Origin: Dipetalonema caudispina | Lineage: Eukaryota > Nematoda > Chromadorea > Rhabditida > Onchocercidae | DNA length: 55,882 nucleotides | Assembly: GCA_013365325.1 (NCBI GenBank) | Contig: JABVXV010000378.1 | Span: 1-55,882 of the forward strand | Direction of reading: 5' to 3' | In this document: positions 38,120 through 52,201 of the stretch, one piece after another | Layout: each line of letters opens with the position of its first letter | Numbering within the stretch: position 1 is the first letter of the stretch | Position numbers and translations under genes: made by a program | The notes under the pieces: model-generated | What the model was told of the DNA's origin: nothing | The model's input: only the letters and a program-made list of their open reading frames with translations | The model's database searches: none

Positions 38120-39797
38120 TTGAATAAATTAAACATTTAAAAAAAAAAAAAAAAAACGAATCATTAAATCTATAACAAAATAAATTGTGATAAAAAAATA
38201 GACTAATGATAATTCATTATAAACTTACCAACAAAACATCTCGAATCCAAATGATATTTCCAGCATTTCGTTTTAATTCGTTCAAATTTGAAAAAAGAAA
38301 AACGAAAAATTAAAGTAAATTTCCAATTTCTTTTACTTTTTTCTCTTTTTTTTTTTTTTTTTACCGAATAGTGTTCAAAGATTAATTATCAAAAATTTTA
38401 ACTAAATCAAATGAATGCTTATTAAGTTTAACTTATATATATATATATCACATTTATTAGAATCTAAGACTTATCATATATTCAATATTTCATCTCTAGA
38501 AGTAATACTATGATGATAAAAATTAAATATTAATTCGAACCATTTATAATTTAATCGATAAATAAATAAATAAATAAATAAAATTGAAAAAACATTTATC
38601 ATTGAGAAATTTAATCAAATATTCATAATGGTTCGCATTGTTTTTGTTTGATTTTCTTTTTTTTTTTTTTTTCAATTTTAATAAGAATAATTATGAAAAG
38701 GTAAAAAAAGATGAAAACACTAACGAAAGAGAGACCAGAAGTTATTATCAATATACATCATAACCCAATTACCCAAATAACAAATACATGTTAATAATGT
38801 TGGTAATAAACATGCTGGATAGATACCTCGAGCATGTATTCCCATTACTGATAACGGTGAATCATAATGCTAAATTGAAATAAAAAAAAAAAGAAAATGA
38901 TTAATTAATTCATTATAATAATTAATAATTGAATATGTCATAATGATAAAAACAAACCATTTATGTGTAAAAAAAAAAAAAAAAAATGATACATAAAGAT
39001 TAAAAATATTATAATTATTAAATTAATCATATTATTATTAATTCTCTCATTCTTATTACCTTTAATAATTATCTTTCTTCAAAAATTATTATCCAATTTC
39101 TTCTTTCTTTACTATCAAAAACTATGTTATCATTATTGATCCATATCAATAATCATTTCATACATAAAGGTTTAACTTAAGTTAATCACATTTTGCTATT
39201 TTCTCTTACATTTCTTATGCTTAATATGCCTTATTTACAGTTATTCGTAAGATTTCAATTAATTGATATTATTTCGAGTCAAATAAAACGAAATTTTAAT
39301 GAATTATTACAAATAAAAAAAAAAAATTAATGATGAATTGAAAAAATAGCTAACCATAAAATGAACTTAAATTATTACTTTAAGATTGTTTCAGGAAAAA
39401 AAAAAATCTACTTTTTTTTTTTTTTAGTTTTTCACTGATCAATTTTAAGGTAAATTTTTGCATTATCATATCATATCATAAAATTCATTATTATCAAATA
39501 AAAAAAAGTAAAACTAAACGAATCTTTTTAGATTAAAATTTAACAAAAAAAAAAAAAAAAATTAATTGACAGATCAATTGATAAGAGATAAATGAAATTA
39601 ATGCCATTTACCTTGTACAATACAGCATATGTACATGCAATACTGATAACATTATTTACCACAGCACCAAGTAAACGTCGTTTGATACTCTGTGGATCAT
39701 CTCGATCAACACCATAAAAATCAAAAGCATACAAAAGTCCAACATATGATGTTGAGATCACTGTTGCCAGTGATAAATATAATAAGATACTCATCAT
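36765..39797 (-). CDS. RCE1: CAAX prenyl protease 2 (RCE1), type II CAAX endopeptidase
   Basis: Integral ER-membrane protease (nematode fce-2 type). It removes the -AAX tripeptide from farnesylated or geranylgeranylated CAAX proteins such as Ras. 271 aa, six exons: 39797-39612, 38869-38725, ~38287-38229, 38061-37884, 37455-37393, 36949-36765. The conserved core is present: APVTEEVAFR with E135/E136 and R140, SHLHH with H168, and SHSVCNNMG with H220 and N224. These match the essential Glu, Arg, His and Asn of yeast and human RCE1. Other collinear blocks are SLATVISTSYVGLLY, IKRRLLGAVV, MGIHARGIYPACLLP, FQTSYSYFFGAYATFLF and PLTDSKLY before the stop. It is multi-spanning. The third exon lacks an AG acceptor; phase and alignment put the junction after TTTTTTCAA at 38288, one base from TTTTTTCAG. 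The start could be ATG 39797 or 39794, with a TTTTCAG acceptor 32 bases upstream (possible spliced leader). The frame is also open upstream to that acceptor. Confidence 0.93.
38068..38154. repeat. Long A homopolymers in an RCE1 intron
   Basis: A 30-plus-base A run (~38078-38116) and a second run of about 17 A (~38139-38155) lie immediately upstream of the GCACCAGTTACAGAA exon in transcript sense, where they read as poly-U before the CTTTAG acceptor. Confidence 0.8.
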
Positions 39798-39836
39798 TTC
39801 ATCAAAAGTTAATTTCTTGATATTACATCCTGAAAA

Positions 39837-42800
39837 TAATTGAACAAAATTTGAATATTTCTAGAATTATAACTATTACAATTTACATAAATAGAAGATG
39901 CATTTCTGATGCAATTATTGAATGGAAACGATATGTTATGTAATAGATGATTAAATATCAAAAAATCAATCATCGAATGATAATTAATTTTAAAAAATCA
40001 AAAAATATACAGATAACAATATCGATAATTTAATAATATTTGTAAATAGTATGACAGTTAAAGATTATTAATATCATACTTCTTAAATGTTGAAAATTCT
40101 TTATCTAACTTCTTGATTCAACAATAATAAAATATATTAAGTTTTTTTCGTCTAAAGAAATCTCTACTCATCCCTAACAAAAAAAAAAAAAAGAAGTATT
40201 CTTTCAAGTATTGCATTGAAATTTCATCAAAAGAAATTCATGCATATTGAATGAAATGATATATTTAGGTAATAAAGAAGCAGAAAAGCTATATTTTATT
40301 TGATTGTAGAAGTTTATAATAAAGTCAAATTTAAATAGTGAAAAATAATTTTGTCAATATTTTAAACAATTTACTCATTCAAATTTTCAAAAAAAAAAAT
40401 TTCACTTTTAACCAATGAAAATATACGAAAAAAAAAAATGTTTACGTAATAAATATCTTAGATTTTGAGATTAAAACAAAGATTAAACTATTTGATTTTC
40501 GAATACTTAATTACAAAATTAAAATAATTTTTAATTGCATTAGAAAATAATAATGAAAATTTTCCATTATAAATGAAGAATTAAAATAAGTAAAGATGCA
40601 AAAATATTAAATGATCAAAAAAAAAAAAAAAAAAATCCAACTAAAATTCAAATTTATAATTGCATCATTTCACCATGATAACGTTTAAGAAATGGTTGTT
40701 TCGCATAAAATGTGACATCTACGATGACTTTTTTACCTTAATTATAAAATAAATTTTTCCTAAAATTATTACTGAAACTATAAAATACATCGAAGTCGAC
40801 GAAAAGAAAAAAGCATAAAAATAAGTAAACAAATATATAAATTTGTTTATTTCTAATAAGGTTGTTTATCAACAATATTTAACCATATCTTGACAATACT
40901 AATTTTGAGAATTGAAAAAAAAAAAAAAAAAATTAAATTTATAATTTTGTTCGTTTTATGACAGGTATTATATCATGGAATCAAATTAAAAATTTTATGA
41001 ATAATAATTATAGATTGCTATTGGAAGAAAAAGAAGAAGAGAAGAGGTAAGATGTGAAATTTTTGAGAAGTTTTAGAATTAATTAAACAAAGAAATTAAC
41101 TTTCTTCTGCATATTAGAAAAAATAAAGTCAGGAAGTTAATTTGCTTTACTTACTTAAGCCTATCTTAAGAAAATTTTAGTTAAGTGACTTGAAAATACT
41201 TCTTTTTTTTCTCATTGAAGAAAAAAGTAAATTCCAATTATTTCCTCTAAAATGACTCTCTGGACGATCAATAAAAGATGAGGAGAAAAATTATAGGCTA
41301 TAAAGTCGATTTCCCTCAATTTTTCAAAATGATTATAATATTAGGAAAAAGTTATGTAGTTTCCACTTATGGTTCTATGATTCATTAAATTATGAAAGAT
41401 AAATTTCAGTGAATTTTAATCACAACGACAAGTTTACTATCGAGAAATCACAGAATAGTTGAAAGGTACAATCGATTAGATGGAAAATTTCATCTGTTAA
41501 CCACCGAATATAATTTAATGATCTATCAAGAGATGTTTTAAGGAATGTAAAAATTAAGTAATCATATTATTAATAATCTTAAAAGTATCAAAATTAATTT
41601 TGACATTTTATGATAAAAGATTTGTGATAATAATTAATCTTTCCGATAAAATCCAACGAAGTGAAAGTGTACTTGATGAATAAAATGGATCATTATGAGT
41701 GAGTTTAATCAACTAGAACTAATAATAACTTATTATTTTAATGAATTTCATAATTGTATTAATTGATACAGTAAATAAATATATTCAATCAAAATAAGCA
41801 AACAATGATGATTCAATCAAACAATTACTAATAAATTACCATTACAAAATTTATAATTAATTAGACCAGTTAAGAAGTTAATGACTAATAAACTAATTGA
41901 TTATACTAAGCAAATAATAAATCACAAATAAGTAATAACTAATAATAGAATTTAATTAATAATAAAATTTTATAACGGTTAAAGCGAATAATGACATCAA
42001 TAAGTTCCAATCAATAAATCAAATACTTATTTAAATAGTTCAAATTTTAAATCATAGTTGCTTTAAACAATTTTAAGCATGCTTAATCAATATGTATGTA
42101 ATGTTATACATCATACTATGCGTTCCTCTGACATTATTATACCAATAACAATAACACTTAACAATTTAAATTTTAAATTTAAAACGAATTCAAACAATAA
42201 TTACTAAATCTAAGGTTAACTTAACTTCTCCATCTAACATATACTATATTTATTTCTCTAATCTTTCATCATAATAATAATAATAGGAATATAATTTTCC
42301 TCTCTATCATAACTTAATTTAAACATTTATCAATTATTTTCTTTTCTTTTTTCCCCCTCTATTTTCATTGATACAACAGAACGGTAAAAAAAAAAAAAAA
42401 AAAAAAAAAAATTTACAAAACAACAGTGTCGCTTAAAATTTCCATAAATTTACATCAAATGATAAATTAACAAGAATTAAATTAATAAATGGAAATATCA
42501 TATGCTTAAATGTATCATTTTAATTTTGAATTGAAATTTATCTTATTTAGCTATTAATATGAATGAAATTATTCTCTATCATCTTTTGTTAATCTAGTTG
42601 ATATCAATTAACCAACGATAGAAATAATAATTAATGATGAATAATTAAACTTCTCAAACTATTTCATCTAGTTTCAATTTTTCCAAATTATAATAAACGT
42701 ATGACGAGATAAAATATCATTCATGTTTCACGTACGTTTATAAATACTAACATGAGTAGTTAACAATTAAAATTACAATAAATACTAACGGTTAATAATT

Positions 42801-44803
42801 ATTGGATTATAATTATTTCAAAATTCTCAAATGTCATTTCATCTATTTATTCATTTCATTAATGAGATCTACCACAATACGGTACAAATAAAGTATAAAA
42901 TAAATTGAGCAAAATACGTCAAATAAGAAGTAGTAAAGATTCTAATGTGACATTAATTATTGAGAATTCTCGAAATATGATCACTCTAACTGTCCATTAA
43001 AAATCCTTCCTTTCTTTAAATAAAATAATTTTCGAAACTTTTTCAAAATAATACCAAGAAAAAAAAAAAAAGGAAAAAAAGCAAATATCATTTCTTTTCT
43101 CCAAAAGAATTTTAAAAAAAAAAAAAATCATTTAAGCATATTATAACTTTTTAATCATTCTTTTTATTATGAAATGTATACAAGAAAAAAAAAAAACATA
43201 TATGAACAAATATATAGATGAGATGACATATAGATAATACATTTTCAAATCTCGATAATACAATTATTCACTAAGCTAACAATTTTATCATTGATCAAAA
43301 AAAAAAAAAAAAAAAGGGAAAAGAGAAAAAGAAAATAGTAAAAAATGTAATAAAATTTGTTGAAATATGATAAATTCTCGATTACTTTTTTCATATATCT
43401 CATCATTTCAACATATTTTACTTTCATTTTTCATAGAATCTTTATCTAGTGTAACTATAAAAAAAAAAAAGTTAATTATATTGTTCATTGATTAAATGAA
43501 TCAGATAAGTATGTTATAAAGTGTATAAATGAAAACAAAGATTTAATTCCAAACTTTTTTGCAAATTTTTTTTTTTTTTTTTTTTTTTTTGTGATACCAA
43601 AAAATAATACTAATAAATAATTTTAAAAATTACAACAATTTTTTACATTTTCAAAATTATGCAAAGAAGAGTAAGTGTAAAAGTTAAAAGGTTAAATTTT
43701 TATATCAATTTTATATTCGATACTTTATTGTCTTCTCCCACAACAATGATACTATCAATTTCAGAATGCCTATCAATAAAGTTTTTTATATATATATAGT
43801 AAAAAAAAAAAAAAAAAAGCAATTTATAAGATTAAAGTATAGGAATTTACAACATCTTTACGAATTACACAAAACATAAAATGTGTAATATGTAAATGCG
43901 ATAAGAAAACAAAATTTAGTTAATAAAAATTTATACAATGAATAATAAATTTTCCATTCATATAACTGTTAGAAAATCATTATTATCATTTTTGCATAAT
44001 TCATTTTTTTTTTTGAAACTCATTATTCAGTATGTTATTATTGAGGTATTGTATTAAAATAGTGAAATAAATAACCTAAAAGATTAAATTATATCGTCAT
44101 TAGAGCAGTATTGATTAACTCAGATTTAAACGTATATATTAAACGAATTCCATTCATAATTTATCTTTATTTTGTAGATAAAAATTATTTGAGATTTTAC
44201 CATAAATATATACCACAATACATAGTACTGAATGAAGCGGAAGATAAAATTGATAATGAAATTTTTAAGATGAAAAAGTTAAAAATTCACTTCTAAGTAT
44301 GAAAAAAAAAAGAAAAAAGAAAAAATATAAACGTAAATTACAATAAAATTATGTGCATCGTTTGTTGTATTATCAAAATTTTTTAATATTTTACATAAAA
44401 AAGATTTGTAATTTTAATGGTAACAATGAATTACATAAAACAATTCCAAGTAATTAGCCTAATTAGAGAATAAATGAAGACGATATTAGTAAATATCCGG
44501 AAATGAATTGTTCTGTTTGGTATGAAAAATAGCAAAAATTTTAAAAAAAGAAAATCACACTCTTAATAGAATATAAAAGTATGCTAGAATTTAAATTTTT
44601 GATGGTATTATTGATGAAAAATTCTACTAATGATATTAAAATAATCTTTTGAAAGAGAAGAAAAAAAAAAAAAAAATTTCTACTATCAAAATCAACAATG
44701 TTAATTTAAAATGATGCAATAAAAGGTAACATAATTGAATTGATAGAGAATTTTAATTCGAATAAATCTTTCACATGAATGAATATTTTACGCATTTTGT
44801 TAC

Positions 44804-44834
<31 letters not shown>

Positions 44835-46284
44835 CAAATTACAAAACTGTTAAAGAATATGACATTCAACTGTGAAAGAGTGAAGAGATGAACGATCAGT
44901 AAAGCTTCTACAAAATTTATCAAAATGCATTTTATAAACATATTTTAAGACAGGCAAAAAACAAAAAAAAAAAAAAAAAAAATAATAAAAATAAACGTTT
45001 CAATATTGCTAATGTTGAAACCTTTTTTTTTTTTGGGGAAAGACCAATAATGCTCAGCGGTTTATTTCAATGTGTAATTGTATCATCAATAGTAGACATG
45101 TATTATTACATGAGACATTTGGATAGTTTTAACTTTCTTGAAGTTATTCCAAAAATAATGCAAATTCATTTTATTGTATCCAGGTTATATTAATCCACAA
45201 TAACATAAAGAATAGTCCAGATGATTGATCTCTTCTGATGAGAAGTACAACAATCAAGGAATTTAGGGAAAACTTCCTGAATTGATAGACTATAGAAAAA
45301 TAAAAGTTCTAGTGTTCCGTTTTCTGTATGTTGGTGTATCTTATACATTTACATCAATTACATCTTATCAAATTCTTTAAATTCATTATTTTAAATGGAA
45401 AAAGTACATGATTAAATATAAGTAGAGATAACACTATCAACAATTAAACGAAAATACAATGCTAATAATTTCAATAACATGTAATGAATTATAATGGAAA
45501 ATGAGAAACAATAGAAAGGCATTGTGCAACTTTGTAGGGTTAATAAAACTAAACAAAATGTTTAATAAACAATAATATGTCAACCTAGGCGATTAGTCTT
45601 CTCATCTAATTCTCAGTTCCTAACAATTAATTGGCAACATTTCGAAAGCAATAAGACAAAGAAAATATGGAAAAATGATGCTGTTCTCAACTGAATAGAT
45701 TAATACTCAATTTTATAAAGAATTTCCGGAAAATTACCTTCAATACAGTAGGAAATTCGAATTTAATATTCAAATTTCAACATTTTGAAAATTATCCAGT
45801 CCTGGATATCTCAGACAGAAATTTTAATTCTGATTTATTTTCAGTTTTAAATGGAGGAAGAGCATCAAATTCTTTCAGCATAAACACACAGGAAACATTC
45901 AAAGAGTGTGATCAACAGAGCGGGTAATATTCAACCATCACATCGAGCAAGAGTTATTTTGTTTGGCTGTGTCATCATCTGAAGGTCGTGTCTAAAATAT
46001 GAAAAGCGAATGAAAAGTTGCAAATACTATATCAACCGGTACTTTGATACCATACACAAAGTATTTCAACACAGACAATAATATGACATCTAAGGATAAT
46101 CACTGCAGCAGTTAATTATTGGATATTGATATTTAGATGCTGAATACTCGCTATAATGCTTGGGAACTACTTCTTGATTATGGTACTTGAATTGTGAACA
46201 GTCAGCGCAGTACTTCGGCAACGGATATTTACTACATGAACCGGATCATTAAAAAATAAGTGGAGTATGTGTTTAATTAATCCT
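39837..46284. other. 6.4-kb gene-poor AT-rich region
   Basis: There are many A and T runs (for example ~42384-42410, ~43566-43591, ~44807-44834) and dispersed short frames (43245-43427 minus, 44111-44296 plus) with no family resemblance. From about 45.9 kb the composition becomes less extreme as the KLHDC3 3' region is approached. An alternative terminal acceptor for KLHDC3 (CCTTCAG) lies at 45979-45985. No RNA gene or transposon was recognised. Confidence 0.6.
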
Positions 46285-49200
46285 TCAGAAATAAGTTCTC
46301 AGAATAAAAAGGAACGAAGCGTACTTCACATCATTTGGAATTAGATCAGCAAATCTTTCGTTCAATCCATTTCGCATAACAGCATTGGCAGCAAGATCTT
46401 TCAAAGTCGGCGCTGAAACAATTTTAATCCGAGTAAGCACCAGTTTTCTTTAAGTCGATAAGCCTTCAGAATATAACAAGTAGTGTGGTCACTATCATAC
46501 TCTTTTAATAGTGAACTGCAAAAGAATTAAGACATTGAAATTGGAACAAATAGATAATCATAAACGAACCATAATCAAGTACATGAAGATCAGATAGGTC
46601 GCAAAGACCGCTATGTACAGCATCCATTTTTTTTGAACTGGAAGGCCTGAAATGGACAAATGGTTATGTCTTATCAAACAAGACGTAATGTATTGAACAC
46701 ATTACTGATAACTCGCGTTTTAGTTACCTTATATATTTACAGTTGTTCCGTCTAATCGTCTCAGATGTTAGCAAATTTATTTCCGCAGTAAATTTTTGTA
46801 AAATATTTTAAATATTTTTTTAATCATATATGAAGAATTTTTCGTGTTATTAAAAAACTGCTGCATAAAGATTTGTTTTTTCCGAATTATGCATATTTTT
46901 AATGGGAAGTAAGGCAAGGGAAGACTCAGAAAATACGATGAAATGCGTATTTTTTGAGGTGTAGCAATTTTAAGCTGATTTCAAGAATCCTAAAATTTGC
47001 TTTCTAAAAGTAGTTCGTATTGTTTATTATTCGAACGCTTGAAAGTATGTGACTACATGACGTGGCTTTCTCAAATCAGGAATAAAGTAGTTCTCCTTTA
47101 AAAACTAAACAGGTGAAGAAAGGGACTTATGATTGCGTCAACCAATTGATACAATACACATACTGAGGAACTAATCGAGCAGTCTAATCAGTCAGGTAAC
47201 ATAATGTCCACGAAATCTACCAATCCGAACAATATGAAATTGCTTTAAACTATCATAGAGAAATAAAATATATCACTTACATCGTGCCACCAAACAAGAA
47301 AACGCGTTCACCAACAATAACCGCACATTGTCGTCGTCTTGGTGAAGGACCTATGCCAAATGGTTTCAAACGGCGCCAGCATGATGTTGCAGGATCAAAT
47401 TCATGTAATTCATTTAAGTGTCGATTTTCAGTACCCAAATATCCACCAAATATGTACATTTTTTTATTGTGAACCCCTGAAATATATCATCATAACTCGA
47501 ATCAACAAAACAATGAAAAGTTCGAAATATTTAAGTCGAAAACTCTTTGAGTAAACGGAATTTGGAGATATACTTTTAGTTCAAGTGAAACTTTACAATC
47601 TGTAATAAATATTCAGGATATTATGGTAAAACTTCGTTGGAACAGTTTTGTACTTCATATTAAATGTTGAAAATGTACTTTAAGGAAAAAGAAAAACTTG
47701 CAAGCACTATGACTTCGTCGACCACATGGACAATCTCCACCCACTTTCGGATCTTCCCAGCGACCCGTCTTCAAATTCAACACTTTGAGTATGTCGGAAT
47801 AATAATCTCGAGAGCTATGAAATGCACCATGCAAATCGCTACGTCCACCAAATATATACATTTTTTTGTTAATGACACAAGCTGTATGAAAATCCCGCCA
47901 TTGCGGCAATTCACCCTATAACAGATATTTCTATAAATGCAACAAGATCGTTGGGTTTCGATACAAAAATATCATTATGAAAAGGCCATCGCAAAATAAA
48001 TTCACATATTTCATTAAATTTTGAGTAATCTATCACTTATTACTTAAATTCGACATGAAACTTATCTGCATATACAAACTTCGCTTTATAAGATTTTAGG
48101 CTTAACAAAATATGTTACAACTTCGAAAACTGCATAATAAACAAAGTCAAAACTAATGGACAAACGTAAACACTTAAAATTGAACATATCAGCATTTATA
48201 GCGCTATTTTCTTAAAGCATAGCAGCAAGAAGAACTTCAAATAATTTACCGTTGTCTTCAATTCGTACCATTTTCTCTCCTTGAAATTATAAGCAAAAGT
48301 TTCTTGACTAAACCTGTAATCAACAAATTTTATAAAGACTTCTATTAATCTATTAATCAATCGAGAATATGAAAAATACTAATTATATGTAAAGATACAT
48401 AGAAAATACAATATATAGACTATTATAAGTCGTATGCAAAACACGACATAAAAATAAACGTAGATAAACGTGACAATAACAAATCACAACTAACTAAATA
48501 CTAAAACGTTTCATAAAAGTAGTAATATAAACATGAATTAACAGAGACTGGAAACTGTAATATGTTTTCATTACCAAGTAACTATCGACCACTTTCAAAT
48601 ATCTAACTTATACCACATTCCCACATTATCTGATGCGACGTAGTTACGAGCTTTGTAATTCAATTCTGACAATAAGTTATAAGCTTGGATACCGACAGCT
48701 TAACATCAATGAAGAAAAGAATACCTCTGTGATTCTTCTTCAAAACCACCGAACATAAACATCAGATCATTGACAACCACAGCACTGTGTCCATCACGCG
48801 CTGGTGGCGCTTCACCTTCGCATGGAATGATTGACCAGGCTACCGTTTCTGAAATTAAACTATAATATCTCGAAAACAAATACAATATTTTTCTTTACCA
48901 GAGAAGTTAAGAGATGCTAAATAAGAACTTAGGAAAACTAAAATCGCTATCTTTCGAAACTCTGAGATTGATCTCTTCATAGATTATCGAAGATAAACAT
49001 AAAATTAAGTGAAATAATCTTTTCATAGAAGATCTAGGTTGATGAGTCAAATTTCGGAATTCGATTTCTTTATGCAAAATATTATCCAAATTCAGCAATG
49101 CTATCATTTTCAAAAAATTTAATAATTACCTAAAAGAATTATGCTTTCCCTTTTTAGATTTCAATTTTACCTATGAAGATTTTAGAATAGTTTAAATTTC

Positions 49201-50201
49201 CAATTTTTTAACTAACAAAATTATACCTGGATCAAAGCAGTACATTTTGGAACATGCACCAAATTCGTCATTTCGTCCACCCCATAAATATGCCTTACCC
49301 TTATATCCGACAACCGTATGCCCATATCGTTGATATGGCCAACTATTCTGTGATGCAGACGGATCAGTACTTTCACTATTACCCGTTGGTACCAATAATT
49401 TACGCCAACGATAATTCCCTGAATTAATCTATTTTTTTTTTCTTAAACATATAAAACAAATAAAGCAAATATTACAATGAAATATGTTTAATCTGAGATT
49501 ATCATCAAACAACAAGTACCACATGACAAACAACAAGTACCACATGTTAAACAACAAGTACCAATAAAATAAGTACCATAGGTGAAGCAAACATCACAGG
49601 TAAACTTTTAACCGATAACAAATGGATCACAATGAAATAGACAAGGTTCACTTATGCATATGAATGTAAAAATTGAATGTACAAAAGGTCATAAGAGTGA
49701 AAGATTTTTATTTTTAAAATCTATAATTTAATAGTATATCAGTGATTATATTAAAAATTTAATGAATTATTGAAATTTTGATATCTTCATAACATTACAA
49801 TTTTACACATTCATTTTGATTATAAATATATACTAAAATCATTTATGTCTTTATTTTTTTTTTGCATAAATTATACAATATTTTTACTCTTGAAAACAAA
49901 AACAAAAAAAAAAAAAAGGAAAAAAATGAATGTAATATAAATTTTAATGAAAACAAATCAAAGATATAAATTATAAAAAATATTAATTGATATATTAAAA
50001 AAAAAAAAAAAAGATGAATTGTAACAAAAATTTCAATGAAAACGAACCGGTATCTAAAACGTGTACGTCAACTGGTTGACTACCATCGTAAAGTTCACCT
50101 GAGCAATAACCACCAAATGAATAAATTTGATCATTTAATGCTACCGCTGCATGATTTACACGTTTTGGACCACCTTCAATCGTTATTGTCCAATACATCA
50201 T
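46285..50201 (-). CDS. KLHDC3: Kelch domain-containing protein 3, CUL2 substrate receptor
   Basis: Six-bladed kelch propeller. Human KLHDC3 is a CUL2 E3 ligase receptor for C-terminal glycine degrons. Exons 50201-50048, 49418-49227, 48848-48725, 48313-48250, 47915-47702, 47476-47281, 46646-46570, 46412-46285. Translation gives 382 aa, the same length as I recall for human. Collinear matches include WTITIEGGPKRVNHAAVAL, IYSFGGYCSGELYDG, QRYGHTVV, YLWGGRNDEFGACS, ARDGHSAVV, QWRDFHTACVI, MYIFGGRSDLHGAFHS, GRRSHSA, MYIFGGYLGTENRHL, PSPRRRQCAVIVG, VFLFGGT, DLSDLHVLDY and PTLKDLAANAVM. The intron between 47702 and 47476 fits only as GC-AG (T|GCAAGT donor). The final exon may read through to TGA at 46287-46285. 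Alternatively it may splice at AA|GTACGC (46325) to CCTTCAG (45979), giving an immediate stop. The start could be the second ATG (50198); an upstream in-frame extension to a TATAG acceptor at 50223 exists. Confidence 0.95.
49507..49569. repeat. 21-bp tandem repeat in KLHDC3 intron 1, three copies
   Basis: AAACAACAAGTACCACATGAC, AAACAACAAGTACCACATGTT and AAACAACAAGTACCAATAAAA are consecutive 21-bp units. Further AAGTACCA fragments follow to about 49580. Confidence 0.85.
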
Positions 50202-51920
50202 ATATATCAATGTATGATAATGCTATAATATATATAATATTAAATAATGATAATCATTTAATTTATATACGCCAAAAAAATTAAATGAAAAAAAAAAAAA
50301 AAAAATTTCATTATTTTCACCACAAGAAATATTTACCTATTTTATGATATATAAATAAATAAACAATGATTAAAAAAAAAATAGAATAACGATTTAAAAA
50401 CAAAAAAAAAAAAAAAGAAAAAAAAATATAAATAAATTAAGTTGATTAATTTTGTGTACTTAATCATATATTATGTATATAAAAACTCGTATATGATCAA
50501 AAAAAAAAAAAATGTAAAAATGTAAAGTTGAAAAAGAAAGAATTATTTTGTGTAAAGTAAATTTGCAAAAAAAAAAAGGGCAGTAATAAATCAGTGAAGT
50601 TAAAAAAAAAAAAAAAAAAAATTGAAGACATCAAACTTCTTCCATTAGTAATCATTTTTAACAGAACTTTCTTTCTTTTCTCTACCCCTTTCACTGTTTT
50701 TCATCTTTATTTAAGAAATAATTGTAAAATGAAAATTACAGTCATAATATAATCGATTTCAATAATTTCGAATTAAAAGAAACAATACATGAATGATTGC
50801 ACAGATTAATTTGTTTATAATTTAATTTCAATTAGCTAAAAATATTTTATTTTAATTTTGCTAATTTATTTGTTTATAGACTAATTAATGAAATTAGGTA
50901 AATAAACTCCATCCATTCATTCAAAAATATTAGTAAAAACACTATAAGATATGTACGAAAGATTAGACTTACATACATTCATTCCATTAACTTATCGCAT
51001 AAATAAACATCTATGTATTCGTAAATTGCGACGTAAATAAATATTTGAAATTGAATACTTACATTTAATGAAATATTAGAAATATATGTGAATGTTCCAT
51101 AAATGATTTAATGATATTTTTCATCTTTGAGAAGATGAATTCTTGTGCAAGAACTTTTTTGTAGTAAATGGCTCAAACGACAAAATGACGTTACGTATTG
51201 TTTATGAAATTTCAAACGTCAACCTTGTTATTGTTTATTTGACAATTAATTTACACTATTAATTAGTTCTAAATATTTGACCTTCATATTCGTAATTTCT
51301 TTCAATTTACACTTTAATTACTTGAAAATGATTCAAAAATACTTAAAGTTTGACATTTTTACTAGTAAGAAATTCATGATAATTTTCATTTAGAATTAAA
51401 TTTTCAATAACTCAAAAAAAAAAAAAAGAAAGAGAAAGGAACAAATCGATTGAACTTTTTAATCAATCACTCAACTCAAAATTTTAGTTTAAAATGGGGT
51501 AACTGAACAATCAATTAATCAATTAATTAACTAATCGAATCGTCACGAATATACAAAATATTAATGTATAAATTAACATATAAATTTTTTCATAAATAAA
51601 ATTTGCACAATATTTTCATATCAAATGTTCATTTACTTACATTTGTGAAAAAAAAATGAGTAAGAAAGAAAAAAAAGAAATGAAAAGAATGAAATGAAAT
51701 GAAATGTATTGAAATGAAAGGATTATTAAATGAAAATGATATATTCATTAATCGAACAAATGCTAAGTGTAATCTTTTCATTTATATGAAGGATAATAAT
51801 TTCATAGGATATATGAAATATGTACGAAAGGTAAACATAATGAATCATTTTTAATGATCATCAACAAGAAAAAAAAAATCAATTCATTCTTTGAAAAATA
51901 ATAAAGGAAATGTTATTTGG

Positions 51921-51923
<3 letters not shown>

Positions 51924-51960
<37 letters not shown>
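51924..51960. repeat. 37-base T homopolymer
   Basis: An uninterrupted T run, the longest homopolymer I noticed in the window. The exact length is likely unreliable. Confidence 0.9.
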
Positions 51961-52057
51961 CAGAAAAAAATTTCAAATTGTTACTTTTAATTATTTTTTA
52001 CCAGTTAGTAAATGATTTATAGAAGAGATAAAAGGAATTTTTTGTGTTATAAATTGA

Positions 52058-52201
52058 ATAAAAGGTTAAATTATATATTAGATAAACGATTAAGCTATAG
52101 ATTAGATGAAAGATTAAATTGTGAATTAAGTGAAAGGTTAAGTTATAAGTTAGATATAAGGTTAAATCATAAATTAATTAAAAGGAATTAAGTTATGAAT
52201 G
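52058..52201. repeat. Degenerate 24-bp tandem repeat, six copies
   Basis: Six consecutive 24-bp units start at 52058, 52082, 52106, 52130, 52154 and 52178. Each carries an A-rich start, an R-G/A-TTAA core and a TAR-ATTAR end (for example ATAAAAGGTTAAATTATATA and GTGAAAGGTTAAGTTATAAG). Divergence between units is high, so this is an old minisatellite. Stops occur within it and it is not coding. Confidence 0.75.

Noticed and set aside
43245..44296. Short frames in the 6.4-kb region between RCE1 and KLHDC3
   Set aside because: Low-complexity translations consistent with random AT-rich sequence.
47284..47921. Plus-strand frames opposite KLHDC3
   Set aside because: Antisense of kelch exons; the minus-strand translation matches KLHDC3 throughout.
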